Of a DNA stretch of 64,000 nt, positions 49,211 through 59,500 are shown piece after piece. This DNA is from an uncultured Bacteroidales bacterium (GTDB taxonomy: Bacteria; Bacteroidota; Bacteroidia; Bacteroidales; UBA932): contig CAMVGM010000003.1 in NCBI GenBank assembly GCA_947167015.1, positions 1 through 64,000 on the forward strand. Reading direction: 5' to 3'. The position numbers and the translations under genes are program-made. Positions within the stretch are counted from its first letter, which is position 1. Each line of letters opens with the position of its first letter. Under the pieces are notes generated by a model, which saw only the letters and a list, made by a program, of their open reading frames with translations, did not search any database and had not been told where the DNA came from.

Positions 49211-50050
49211 ATGCCCAAATCCAGACGCGCGGCCCGGGTGGCCCTCCTCGTGGTGGGAGGGGCCATCCTGGCCGCGGCCGTCTATATCATGGTCCGCCGC
49301 ATCGGGCTGAACCCCGAGCTGGACTTCGGCGCCGGTGCCTACTACTATGCCGACATCCCGGAATTCGAAAAAAAACTGGACTGGGATACCTATCAGGCGC
49401 AGCTGCCCTTCTGGGTGTACGTGGTCCTGTTCCTGGCCTGGGGCGCGCTGATGTACTGGGTCTGGACAAGAATGGAAAAACACACAAAACCAAAGCATAT
49501 GGAAAAATTGAATCATCCTGCCATCCTGGTCGTTGACATGCTCAACGACTTCGTGACCGGCGCCATCGGCTGCGACCGCGCCCGCGCCATCGTCCCCGCC
49601 ACCGCCCGCCTGCTCGCTGCCGCGCGCGAGAAGGGCGTTCCTGTCATCTACTGCAACGACGCCCACCTGCCGGGCATCGACCGGGAGCTTCAGATCTGGG
49701 GCGACCACGCCATCGTGGGCACGCCCGGCGCCGAGGTGATCCCCGAACTGACTCCGCAGCCCTGCGACTTCGTGGTGCCCAAGCGCCGCTACAGCGGCTT
49801 CTTCCAGACCGACCTGGACATCCTCCTGAAGGAGCTGGGCGTCAAGACCGTGATCATCACCGGCCTGCACACGCACATGTGCTGCCGCCATACCTCCGCC
49901 GACGCCTACTGCCTCGGCTACGACGTGGTGGCCGCCAAGGAAGCGACCAATTCCTTCACCGAAGAAGACTATCTCGGCGGCCTGGCCTACCTGAAGACCT
50001 GCTACGGCGCCGACGCCTACAGCAACGACGAACTCATCGCCGCCTTCTAG
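49211..50050 (+). CDS. Two-TM membrane domain fused to an isochorismatase-like cysteine hydrolase
   Basis: 279 aa; N-terminal about 90 aa with two TM helices, then ILVVDMLNDF (Asp), VVPKRRYSGF (Lys), IITGLHTHMCCRHT (Cys); internal in-frame ATG at 49499. Confidence 0.82.
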   Translation: MPKSRRAARVALLVVGGAILAAAVYIMVRRIGLNPELDFGAGAYYYADIPEFEKKLDWDTYQAQLPFWVYVVLFLAWGALMYWVWTRMEKHTKPKHMEKLNHPAILVVDMLNDFVTGAIGCDRARAIVPATARLLAAAREKGVPVIYCNDAHLPGIDRELQIWGDHAIVGTPGAEVIPELTPQPCDFVVPKRRYSGFFQTDLDILLKELGVKTVIITGLHTHMCCRHTSADAYCLGYDVVAAKEATNSFTEEDYLGGLAYLKTCYGADAYSNDELIAAF

Positions 50051-50075
50051 AAAACTGCTGACGGCAAGCATAATC

Positions 50076-50105
50076 AACGGGGATCGCATCACGCGGTCCC
50101 CGTTT
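50076..50105. repeat. Left copy of duplicated hairpin repeat (terminator-like)
   Basis: AACGGGGATCGCATCACGCGGTCCCCGTTT; stem ACGGGGATCGC / GCGGTCCCCGT; 28/29 identical to 51350..51378. Confidence 0.9.
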
Positions 50106-50178
50106 TATGTATTGACAGGCCTTCCCGAGATTATTTAAAGTTAAATAATTATAATTTGAATAATTGAAAATAAAATAA

Positions 50179-50186
50179 TATCTTTG
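50179..50186 (+). promoter_or_regulatory. -7 motif TATCTTTG upstream of the AAA ATPase
   Basis: TATCTTTG 20 nt before the ATG, in an AT-rich leader. Confidence 0.6.
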
Positions 50187-50205
50187 CGTTGATTAACAAA
50201 GGAAT

Positions 50206-51345
50206 ATGAAACCAAACAATCCTTTCATCATCACCAGCGAGTACCTCGGATCGGCCTATTTCTGCGACCGGGAGTTTGAAACGAAAGTCCTGACCGACAA
50301 TATCCTGAACGGCAGGAACACGGTCCTGGTCTCCGACCGCAGGATGGGCAAGTCCGGCCTGATCGCCCACGCTTTTGACCAGGCGGCCGTCCGGGAGACT
50401 TTCCGCACCTTCTCCGTGGACCTATACGCGACAACGTCCCTGTCCGAAATGGTGTTCCTGCTGGCCAAGGAAATCATCGGTCCCCTCAAAAGTCACGGAA
50501 AGAAGGCGCTGGAAGGGTTCTGGTCCGTCGTCAAGTCCCTGCGGCCCGGCTTCAAGCTGGATGCGGTTTCGGGACAGTTCGTCTTCGACCTGGCCCTGGG
50601 AGAGATCCGCCTCCCGCAGGAGTCCCTGAAGGAGATCTTCCAGTATCTGGAAGGCAGCGGGACGCCCTGCATCGTGGCGATGGATGAGTTCCAGCAGATA
50701 GCGGAATACCCCGAGGGCAACGTCATCGAACTGCTCCGGGGCTACGTGCAGAAGTGCAAGCACACCTGGTTCGTGTTTGCCGGGAGCAAGCGCCGTATGA
50801 TGGAGCCGTTGTTCAACAGCCCCTCCGAGCCGTTTTACATGAGCTGCTCCCCGCTTTACCTGGAAGCCATCCCGCAGGAAGCGTACCTCCGGTTCGCCTC
50901 CCGTCATTTCAATGAAGCCGGGAAACGAATCTCCCACGAGGCTTTCCGCCGCATCTATGGTTTGTTTGAAGGCCATACCTGGTATGTCCAGCGTATGTTG
51001 AATGAACTCTATGCCTGGACGCCGCCGGGAGAAGCCGCCACGGAAGATTTTGTCCAGCCCGTCCTGGACCACCTTCTCAAACTGGGGGCCCGCGCATTCC
51101 GGGAACAGTTGTCCACGATGGCGGAAAGTCAGAAACGGCTCTTGATCGCCGTGGCCAGGGAGGGAAAGGTCCCGGGTGTCACCTCGTACGCCTTCTGCAA
51201 AAAACACGCACTCAAAAGCCCCAGCACGGCACAAAGCGCGATGCGTTCGCTGTACGAAAAGGAACTTGTTACACGGGACGGGACGGTCTATTCCGTCACC
51301 AACCGGCTGTTTGGTCTTTGGTTGCGAAACGAATACGGAGAATAA
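50206..51345 (+). CDS. AAA/STAND-type ATPase (ATPase_2-like, archaeal type)
   Basis: 379 aa; modified P-loop SDRRMGKSGL, Walker B CIVAMDEFQQI, sensor-like FVFAGSKRRMM, C-terminal winged-helix-like region. Confidence 0.83.
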   Translation: MKPNNPFIITSEYLGSAYFCDREFETKVLTDNILNGRNTVLVSDRRMGKSGLIAHAFDQAAVRETFRTFSVDLYATTSLSEMVFLLAKEIIGPLKSHGKKALEGFWSVVKSLRPGFKLDAVSGQFVFDLALGEIRLPQESLKEIFQYLEGSGTPCIVAMDEFQQIAEYPEGNVIELLRGYVQKCKHTWFVFAGSKRRMMEPLFNSPSEPFYMSCSPLYLEAIPQEAYLRFASRHFNEAGKRISHEAFRRIYGLFEGHTWYVQRMLNELYAWTPPGEAATEDFVQPVLDHLLKLGARAFREQLSTMAESQKRLLIAVAREGKVPGVTSYAFCKKHALKSPSTAQSAMRSLYEKELVTRDGTVYSVTNRLFGLWLRNEYGE

Positions 51346-51349
51346 GAAA

Positions 51350-51378
51350 AACGGGGATCGCATCGCGCGGTCCCCGTT
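51350..51378. repeat. Right copy of duplicated hairpin repeat (terminator-like)
   Basis: AACGGGGATCGCATCGCGCGGTCCCCGTT; one mismatch to the left copy. Confidence 0.9.
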
Positions 51379-51400
51379 CCGGTTTTAGTACAGTTTATCG

Positions 51401-52396
51401 TTATTCATCGAGGCCTTCGATGGTCTCGATGGTGCCGTCTTCGCGGTAGGTGAGCTCGCAGACCTTCAGGCTGCGCAGGCGGTTGATGCCCTTGGAGATG
51501 CCGCTGTCGTGGTGGAAGAGCCACCACTTGCCGTTATACTCCACGATGCTGTGGTGCGTGGTCCAGCCGAACACCGGGGTCAGGATGACGCCCTTGTAGG
51601 TGAAGGGGCCGTAGGGGTTGTCGCCGATGGCGTAGCAGAGTTTGTGCGTGTCGCCGGTGGAGTAGCTGAAGTAGTACTTGCCCTTGTACTTGTGCATCCA
51701 GCTGGCCTCGAAGAAGCGGCGCTCGTTGTCCTCGACCTTGATCGGGGTGCCGTCCTCGTCCAGGAGGACGACCGGCTTCGGATCCTCGCCGAACTGGAGC
51801 ATGTCCTTGGAGAGCTTCACCACGCGGGCCGGGATGGCGGGCTGGCCGTCGGCCGGGTAGGAGGTGCCGCAGTCCTTGGCGAGGTTGTCCTCGTAGCGCT
51901 GGAGCTGGCCGCCCCAGATGCCGCCGAAGTACATGTAGTACTCGTCGTCATCGTCGTGCAGGATGGCGTAGTCGATGGAATAGCTGCCGCGGATGGGGTC
52001 CGGCATCGCCTTGAACGGGCCGGTGGGGGAGTCGCTCACGGCGACGCCCGCCCGGAAGATGTCGGTCTTGTCCTTGGCCGGGAAGTACATGTAGTACTTG
52101 CCGTCGCGGCCCTTCACGACCTCGTTGTCCCACAGCTGGCGGCGCGCCCAGGGGATATCCTTGATATCCAGCGCCATGCCATTGTCCTTGATGGGCGAGG
52201 TCATCGGGTCGGGTCCTTCGAGGGAGAGGACGTGGTAGTCCTTCATGTCGTACTCGCTGCCGAAGTCGTCGTCCGGAGCGGCGGACTCCCAGTCGTGGGA
52301 AGGGTAGATGTAGAGCTTGCCGTCGAACACGTGCACGGACGGGTCGGCCATATAGTCCTCGGGGAAGAGGTAGCGTTTCTGAACTTTCTTTGCCAT
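51401..52396 (-). CDS. Glycoside hydrolase family 43, cytoplasmic (no signal peptide)
   Basis: 331 aa; YMADPSVHVFDGKLYIYPSHD, YAILHDDDDEYYMYFGG, FFEASWMHKYKGKYYFSYSTGD, THHSIVEYNGKWWLFHHD. Confidence 0.9.
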   Translation of the reverse strand: MAKKVQKRYLFPEDYMADPSVHVFDGKLYIYPSHDWESAAPDDDFGSEYDMKDYHVLSLEGPDPMTSPIKDNGMALDIKDIPWARRQLWDNEVVKGRDGKYYMYFPAKDKTDIFRAGVAVSDSPTGPFKAMPDPIRGSYSIDYAILHDDDDEYYMYFGGIWGGQLQRYEDNLAKDCGTSYPADGQPAIPARVVKLSKDMLQFGEDPKPVVLLDEDGTPIKVEDNERRFFEASWMHKYKGKYYFSYSTGDTHKLCYAIGDNPYGPFTYKGVILTPVFGWTTHHSIVEYNGKWWLFHHDSGISKGINRLRSLKVCELTYREDGTIETIEGLDE

Positions 52397-52400
52397 GGTG

Positions 52401-53834
52401 TTATTCTGCTAAGTGTCTTGCTTCGATTTCCTGGTTGATCTGGTCCATGCGCTCGTCGCTGAGCTCATACTTGCTGATGATGAAGATGGCGAGGAGCAGC
52501 AGCAGGGCGGGGATCACGCAGACCAGCCAGAGGATGCCCTGCTCGGCGAGCGGGGTCTGCTTCGCGGCGTCGGCATTGAAGCCCACCCAGGCAAGCACCA
52601 GGCCGGGAACCACGCCGCCGAGGGCCATGCCGGCCTTGAAGAAGATGCCGGTCAGGGCGTTGACGATGCCGGCGATGCGCTTGCCGGTGGTGTATTCGCC
52701 GTAGGAGATGACTTCCGGCACCAGGGCCCACATGTAGCCCGTGGCGGTGATGATGCCCGTGCTCTTGACGAACTGTGCGATGCAGAGCAGCACGAAGTTG
52801 CTCTTAGTGGCCGGGATGGACACGAAGGTGTACATCAGCGCCATGCCGAGGATCGCGACGCCGAGGAAGAGGTAGAACATGCCTTTCTTGCCGATCTTGC
52901 GCTTGATGGCGGGCACGAGCGGCATGAAGATGAACGCCGGGATGGTGCCGAGCCACATGAAGAGGGTGGTCAGCAGCGGGGTGGCGCCCACGTTATAGGT
53001 CATGAAGTAGGCGTCGGCGGCGTTGCCCACGCTCATCATCGCGAAGGCGGTGATGAAGAAGAAGGCCACGACGCGCAGCGGCTTGTTGCGCACGAATTCC
53101 ATCCACAGGTCGCTCACCTTCACGTTGGCGGACTCCTTCTGGTCCATCACGACCTTCTCCTTGCACTGGGAGAAGCAGAAGAACAGCAGCAGCAGGCCCG
53201 CCAGGGCGAAGATCGTCATCGTGATGAACCAGGCGGGAGCGGCCTCCGGGGTGTTGTACACGGCCGTCATCTTGCCGGTCTCGGGGTTGAGGACCTTCGG
53301 GGCAAAGATGGCGATGATCAGCGGCAGGGACTTCACGCACAGGGCGCCGAGATTGGCCATGAACATGCGCGTGGAGGTGAGGATGGTGATCTCGTTGGTG
53401 TCGCGGGTGAGCGAGGCGTTCAGGGCGCCGTACGGCACGTTCACGAGGGTGTAGCACATCGACATGCCGACGTAGGTGACGTAGGCGTAGAGCAGGGAGC
53501 CGCTGAAGCCGTTCCAAAAGCAGAGGATGGCGAGGCCCACGAGCGGAATGCCGCCCAGGATGAGCCAGGAGCGGTATTTGCCCCATTTGGGATTGCCCTT
53601 GTCCACGATGGTGCCGACCACGGGGTCCCAGAGGACGTCCACGAGGCGGACGATCAGGAACATCAGGGCCGCGGCGCCGGGCTTGAGCCCGAACACGTTG
53701 GTGTAGAAGAAGAGCAGCCAGATGCTGATGGTCTGGTAGATGAGGTTCTGCGCCATGTCGCCGGCGCCGAATCCGATGCGTTGTCTCCAGTTGAGTTTGT
53801 AGAAGCCTTTGGCTTCCGTTGCGGTGTTGGCCAT
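52401..53834 (-). CDS. MFS transporter, glycoside-pentoside-hexuronide (GPH) type
   Basis: 477 aa; GFGAGDMAQNLIYQTISIWLLFFYTNVFGL, DVLWDPVVGTIVDKGNPKWGKYRSWLI. Confidence 0.9.
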   Translation of the reverse strand: MANTATEAKGFYKLNWRQRIGFGAGDMAQNLIYQTISIWLLFFYTNVFGLKPGAAALMFLIVRLVDVLWDPVVGTIVDKGNPKWGKYRSWLILGGIPLVGLAILCFWNGFSGSLLYAYVTYVGMSMCYTLVNVPYGALNASLTRDTNEITILTSTRMFMANLGALCVKSLPLIIAIFAPKVLNPETGKMTAVYNTPEAAPAWFITMTIFALAGLLLLFFCFSQCKEKVVMDQKESANVKVSDLWMEFVRNKPLRVVAFFFITAFAMMSVGNAADAYFMTYNVGATPLLTTLFMWLGTIPAFIFMPLVPAIKRKIGKKGMFYLFLGVAILGMALMYTFVSIPATKSNFVLLCIAQFVKSTGIITATGYMWALVPEVISYGEYTTGKRIAGIVNALTGIFFKAGMALGGVVPGLVLAWVGFNADAAKQTPLAEQGILWLVCVIPALLLLLAIFIISKYELSDERMDQINQEIEARHLAE

Positions 53835-53877
53835 AGGTTATGGGTTTTACGTTATTTCCTCAGATAACAAATATACG

Positions 53878-53909
53878 CGCAATCCCGGACAGAGTGTGCC
53901 GGGATTGCG
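53878..53909. repeat. Hairpin between GH115 and MFS genes
   Basis: CGCAATCCCGG-acagagtgtg-CCGGGATTGCG perfect 11-bp stem. Confidence 0.85.
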
Positions 53910-53926
53910 TCAAAAAATGGAAATAA

Positions 53927-56464
53927 TCAGTCAGCGGCGGCGCGGACGGCCGGGGACTCTTCCCCGAAGAGGAACTGCGGGGTGTATCCGCCGTAGTCCA
54001 CCACGATCTTTTCGAACACGATGCCCGGGTCCAGCGGACGCAGCGTGAGCGTGGTCCAGCCGCCGCCGGCGGGCAGTTCGGAAACGGTCTCCACGACGCG
54101 CCGGGCGACGGTCGGATAATAGACCGAATAGATGTTGGCGGGATCTTCGTTCAGCCGTTCGTTGAAGAACTGCACCCGTTTCGCGCCGTCCAGGTCCACC
54201 TCATAGCGGTGGCCGCTGTTGTTGAAGGCGAGGGTGGACTTGGTGACCACGTGCACCTTCACGCCGGCCGTGCCTTCGGGCAGCTGCACCCGATAGCTCA
54301 GGGTGCCGCCCTCCGCCGGGACGGTGTAGGGCATCAGGGCCACGCCGCCGAGCGTGCGGCCCATGTAGGGGATGACGGTCCACGCCGCGTCCGGCGCGGG
54401 CGTCGAGGCGAACCAGTGCTCCGCCTCGATGGCGGTGTAGCCGCGCGGGTCGGCCGCGAAGGAGAAGCCGCCGGGGGCCACGTCGCCGAGGCGCTTCACT
54501 TCCGGCAGGCGGTCCGCCGGGAAATTGTCGTTCCAGGAGAAGTAGCCGATGTGCTTCTGTGTCATCATCCCGTCCCACTTGCCGCCGGACATCTCCTTGT
54601 TGTACTGCTCCATCAGGAAGGCGTCGCGCGCGAAGCAGCGCTCCACCTTGTCGGCCCAGCGGTCCGCGGCCGGGTCGCCCTTGGCGAAGAGGTCGTGGTT
54701 CATCGCCTGGGCGTAGTACATCTCGTACAGGTTGGAGAGGGCCTGCACGGGGAAGAGGATGATCTGCCGGTAGGCATCGCGCCGGGCGGGCGCGAGGGCG
54801 AGGAACTGCCGCAGCGCCTCGGCTTCCAGGCGGGCGAAGTCGTCGCAGACGCGCCGGAATTCACCGGAAGCGAGGTCGTAGGTGCGGCGGTCCATCATCT
54901 CGGCCGTGGTGCGGCCGCTGTATTTGCTGTAGAGGTTGAGGATGCGGGCCGCCTCGTCCGCCTGGTCCTCCCCGAAGGCCGCCGCGCAGAAGGCGCGTGT
55001 GTGGTCCAGCAGGTTCGCCGCCGTGAAGGATTCCGGCCGGCGGGCCATCGCGAGGAAGAGGTCGATGGGGTATTCCATCGGCTTGAGGTCGCCGACGTTC
55101 AGCACCCAGAGCCGGTCGACGCCGTAGGCCCAGGTCAGCTGGAGCTGTTCCCACATATTCTGTATCGGGGTGATGTTCAGCCACTTGGAGTTGCGCGGGG
55201 CGCCCACGTAGTCCACGTGGTAATAGATACCCCAGCCGCCTTTGCGCTTACGCTCCTCCGGGGTGGGGAGCTTGCGCACGTCGCCCCAGTTGTCGTCGCT
55301 CAGCAGGATCGTCACGTCGTCGGGCACGCGCAGGCCCAGGTCGTAGTACTGCTGGACCTCCTTGTAGAGGGCCCACACCTGCGGGCGCTCCTCGGCGGGC
55401 CGGCCGGTGACCTTGCGGATGATCTTGCGCTGGTTCTTGATGATGCCCTCCAGCAGGCCGATGTATTTCGCCTCTTCGCCTTCCTTGCCCAGGGCGGCGT
55501 CGCCGTCACCCCGCATGCCGATGGTGATGAGGTCTTCGGTGTCCTTAGCGCGCTCCATCCCTTCGGTGAAGAAGCGGTCGAGGACTTTCCGGTTCACAGT
55601 GTAGTCCCAGGGGCCGTCCGCGCCGCGCCGGCGCACCCATTCCTGGTGGTTGCGCGCCATGGGCTCGTGGTGCGAGGTGCCCATGATGATGCCCATCTCG
55701 TCGGCCGTGCGGCTGTTCTCCGGGTCGTCGGCGTAGAAGGCCCAGTCCCACATCGCCGGCCAGAGGAAATTGGCCCGCAGGCGCAGCAGGAGCTCGAAAA
55801 CCCGGGCGTAGAAGCGGTGGTCGCCGTAGTCGGTGCCGAAGGTGTTCTTCACCCAGCCGGTCAGGCAGGGCGCCTCGTCGTTGAGGAAGATGCCGCGGTA
55901 GCGCACGGCGGGCGGATCGGTGCGGTAGGTTCCCGGCGCCATCGACAGGTTCTCGCGCTGTCCGGCCGGCACGTCCGCCCAGTAGTACCAGGGCGACACG
56001 CCGATCTGCTCGGAGATTTCGTAGATGCCGTAGATGGTCCCGCGCATGTCGGAGCCCGCGATGACCAGGACGTCTTCATAGCCGGGAACCGACCGGCCGA
56101 GGGTGGAAATGAAATAACTCTCGTAAAGCCCCTGCAGGGACGAGACGTCCACCAGGCCTTTCGCGGCGAGGTCCCGGATGAGGGGGCCGTCGATGGAGCC
56201 GGCCAGGATGGCGCGCGGCCCCGCGGCGGGAGCCTCCGTGCCGCACACCCGCGCGAAATCGTCGCGCAGGTTCGCTGCGGCCAGCAGGATGCCCTTCGCT
56301 TCGGCGGGGTCCGTGACCACGGCGGCGGGAACGCTGTTTTCAATCAGCGGGAAGCGGCCGGGGGCCGTCCGTGCTTCGGTGATGCCGGGGAAATCGATGG
56401 CGGACGCCGTCAGGCAGGAAAGCAGGACGGCGGCCAGGCCGGAAAAGAAATGCGGGATTCTCAT
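53927..56464 (-). CDS. Glycosyl hydrolase family 115 (alpha-glucuronidase)
   Basis: 845 aa; signal peptide; SDMRGTIYGIYEISEQIGVSPWYYWADVP, RYRGIFLNDEAPCLTGWVKNTFG, LRLRANFLWPAMWDWAF, MGTSHHEPMARNHQEW. Confidence 0.94.
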   Translation of the reverse strand: MRIPHFFSGLAAVLLSCLTASAIDFPGITEARTAPGRFPLIENSVPAAVVTDPAEAKGILLAAANLRDDFARVCGTEAPAAGPRAILAGSIDGPLIRDLAAKGLVDVSSLQGLYESYFISTLGRSVPGYEDVLVIAGSDMRGTIYGIYEISEQIGVSPWYYWADVPAGQRENLSMAPGTYRTDPPAVRYRGIFLNDEAPCLTGWVKNTFGTDYGDHRFYARVFELLLRLRANFLWPAMWDWAFYADDPENSRTADEMGIIMGTSHHEPMARNHQEWVRRRGADGPWDYTVNRKVLDRFFTEGMERAKDTEDLITIGMRGDGDAALGKEGEEAKYIGLLEGIIKNQRKIIRKVTGRPAEERPQVWALYKEVQQYYDLGLRVPDDVTILLSDDNWGDVRKLPTPEERKRKGGWGIYYHVDYVGAPRNSKWLNITPIQNMWEQLQLTWAYGVDRLWVLNVGDLKPMEYPIDLFLAMARRPESFTAANLLDHTRAFCAAAFGEDQADEAARILNLYSKYSGRTTAEMMDRRTYDLASGEFRRVCDDFARLEAEALRQFLALAPARRDAYRQIILFPVQALSNLYEMYYAQAMNHDLFAKGDPAADRWADKVERCFARDAFLMEQYNKEMSGGKWDGMMTQKHIGYFSWNDNFPADRLPEVKRLGDVAPGGFSFAADPRGYTAIEAEHWFASTPAPDAAWTVIPYMGRTLGGVALMPYTVPAEGGTLSYRVQLPEGTAGVKVHVVTKSTLAFNNSGHRYEVDLDGAKRVQFFNERLNEDPANIYSVYYPTVARRVVETVSELPAGGGWTTLTLRPLDPGIVFEKIVVDYGGYTPQFLFGEESPAVRAAAD

Positions 56465-56568
56465 GTGGCAGGGTTTTTACGTAGGGCAAAGGTAAACAAA
56501 ACTCCCTCCGGGGCGTTCCGATTTGGGACCAAAGGTTTTCAAATGTGTAACAATACGGGGCCTGCGGC

Positions 56569-59500
56569 CTATTCGAAAAGCTTCCGCAGCGCTTCGTCGT
56601 CCGGGTTCTCCTGCAGGCGCGCGACGAACTCCCGCGGCGATACGCCGAAGTAATCCCGGAACGAACTGGAGAAGTAGGAGTGCGAGGAGAAGCCGATGCG
56701 GTAGGCCACTTCGGACACGTTGACCTTGTTGTTGGCGAGCAGGTAGGCGGCCTGCTTCATCCGGCATTTGCGGATCAGCACGCTGGGCGGCTCCTTGCCG
56801 TATTCCTTGAGCTTTCGGTTGAGGTGGACGCGGCTGATGCCCACGTCTTCGCAGAGGGCGGTCACGTCGAAGGCCGGGTCTTCCAGGTGCTCCTGGATGC
56901 TCTCGGTCACGCGGCGCATCAGCCGTTCGTCGGCGGAACCCATCTTGATGCCGGAGTAGTCGAAGTTCATCGCCACGCCGAACTTGTCCTTGACCGCCTC
57001 GCGGGCGTCGATCACCTGCGAGATGCTGCTGAGCAGCAGTTCGACCGAGATCGGCTTGGAGAGGAACTTGTCGGCGCCGCTGTCGCTGGCGGCCTGCGCC
57101 TCCTGTTCGCCGTCCTGCCCGGTCAGGATGAGTACGGGAACGTGTTTCGTAGCCGGGTTGCGGCGGATCTCCGCGCACAGGGCCGTGCCGGTCATCCCGG
57201 GCATCACCAGGTCGGTGAGCACGGCGTCCGGGACCGTTTCCCCGATGCGGGAGAGGGCCTCCTGCGCCGCGGCGCAGGCGACCACGTTGTAGCGGCTGCG
57301 GAGCAGGGAAGAGAGGTACTCCCGCGTCTCATCGTCGTCCTCGACCACGAACACCGTCCGGAGTGCCTTGGCGGCCTTCCTGTCTTCGGACGCGGCGGAG
57401 GCGAAGGTTTCGTCCTCGTGGCTGTCGAGACGGATCTCGCGGCCCTTGACATAGAGGTCCTGGTGGTGGGTGGTGGCGGAGAGTTCCTGGTCGGACAGGT
57501 GGTCCTTGCCGAGCGGTACGAGCACGCGGAAGCGTACGCCGTCCTCTTCGTTTTCCACGCCGATCTGCCCGTGGTGCAGCGCAACCAGCATCTTGGTGAG
57601 GTTCAGGCCCACGCCCGATCCGGTGTTGGCGTCATAGGGGTCCACCTGGATGAAGCGGTCGAAGATGCGGCTGATGTAGGCGTCCTCGATCCGGCTGCCG
57701 GAGTTGAACACGCTGACTTCCAGGAACTCCCGGATCTCCGGGGCGAGTTCGCCGCGGTTGGTCCGGGGTGCGGAGATGCCGAGCCGGATGCGGCCTCCGT
57801 CCGGGGTGTGCTTGAAGGCGTTGGAGAGGATGTTGTAGATGATCTTGTCGAAGTTGCCCTGGTCGATCCAGACATTTTCTTCCGCATGGACGGCGTCGAT
57901 GCCGAAGCGGATATGCTTGCTTTCCGCGAGCGGGAGGAAGGACTGCATGATGTCCTTGACGAAATAGACGAGGTCGGTCTGGCGGAAGTGCATCGGCATC
58001 TGCCCGGCGTCGATTTTCCGGATGTCCATCAACTGGTTTACCAGGCGGTTGATACGCAGGCAGTTGCGGTACATCAGGTTGTAGGTGTCCTTCTGCGCGG
58101 GATCCTGTTCGTTTTCACGCAGGGTGCGCAGCGGGCCCATCACCAGGGTGAGCGGGGTCCGGATCTCGTGGGTCAGATTGGTGAACAGGCCGAGGCGGAG
58201 TTCCTTCAGTTCGGCGTCTTTTTCCTGTATCTCACGCTGCTTGCGCTGGCGGTAGAAGCGCCGGAGCAGGAAGGCCAGGCCGGTGAGCAGCAGCAGGTAG
58301 CACAGGAAGGCCGGTCCCGTGCGGTACCAGGGAGCCTCCACCTTCAGGCTCACGGTGTGCTGGGTGAACCCGTCCGGCTCTCCGGCGAAATAGGCCCGGA
58401 CGTCCAGCTCGTAGCGGCCCGGGGGGACGTTCGTGTAGGTGACGGAGCGCTGCTGTGCCTGGACCGTCCGCCAGCCGGCGTCGTAGCCGCGCAGCCGGTA
58501 GTCATAGACGATGCGCTGGGGGTTGGTGTATTCTGGGACGGAAAACTCCACGGAGAAGAGGTCCACGCCCCGCGGGACCGTGATCCGGGAGGCTTCCGAA
58601 ATATGCTTGTCGATGAGGTTGGCGCTGCCCGCTTCCGGGTCGTAGGTGACCTCGCGGTCCAGCAGGGTCAGCCGGGCCAGGGACACCTGGGGGACGGCGT
58701 GGGCGCTTCCGCCGATCAGCAGCGGCGAGAAGGCGGTCAGGCCGGCGGTGCCGCCGAAGTAAAGCCGTCCGGAGTTGGACCGGAAGGCCGCGCCGGAGCG
58801 GAATTCGTTGCCCTGGAGTCCGTCGGAGGCATAATAGCTGGTAATCTTGCCGGTGCGCGGCGCCAGGCGCGAGAGTCCGCGCGTGGTGGAGATCCATACG
58901 TCGCCGCCGGAGGTGCAGAGGATGTCCCGGATGACGTTGTTCGCCAGGCCGTCCGTTTCGGTGAACTGCCGGACGTCCCGGGTGGCTTCATCCACGCAGA
59001 AAAGCCCTTCTTCCGTGCCAAACCACATCGTGCCGTCGGCATTGCCGGCGATGGCGTAGATGCGCGGCGGCACCGGGTCCTGCTGCAGGATCGTGTAAGG
59101 GAGGATCCTGCCGGAGGACGGGTCGTAGCGCTTCGGGCCGTTGTAGGTGCCTACCCAGAGCAGTCCGTTGGCGTCCAGATGCAGGGCGCTGATCCAGCGG
59201 TAGTCGTCCTCGACCAGGTGGCCGGAGATTTTCCGCCGGGCGGCGTCGATGATGACGAGTCCGGCGCCGTAGGTTCCCACATAGACCTGGTCGCGCACGG
59301 GGTCGTAGGCCAGGGTGCGGATACGCTCGGTCCCGACGACGTCCCATCCGGAAAACTTCTTCACGCCGCTTCCGTCCAGGTAGTACAAGCCGTCCAGGAA
59401 GGTTCCGATCCAGAGCGTGCCGCGGACGTCGCCGGTCACGGCCATGACGGAATTGTTGCTGAGGGCGGAGTTGTCCCGGTTGTATATGCGTTCGGGGCCG

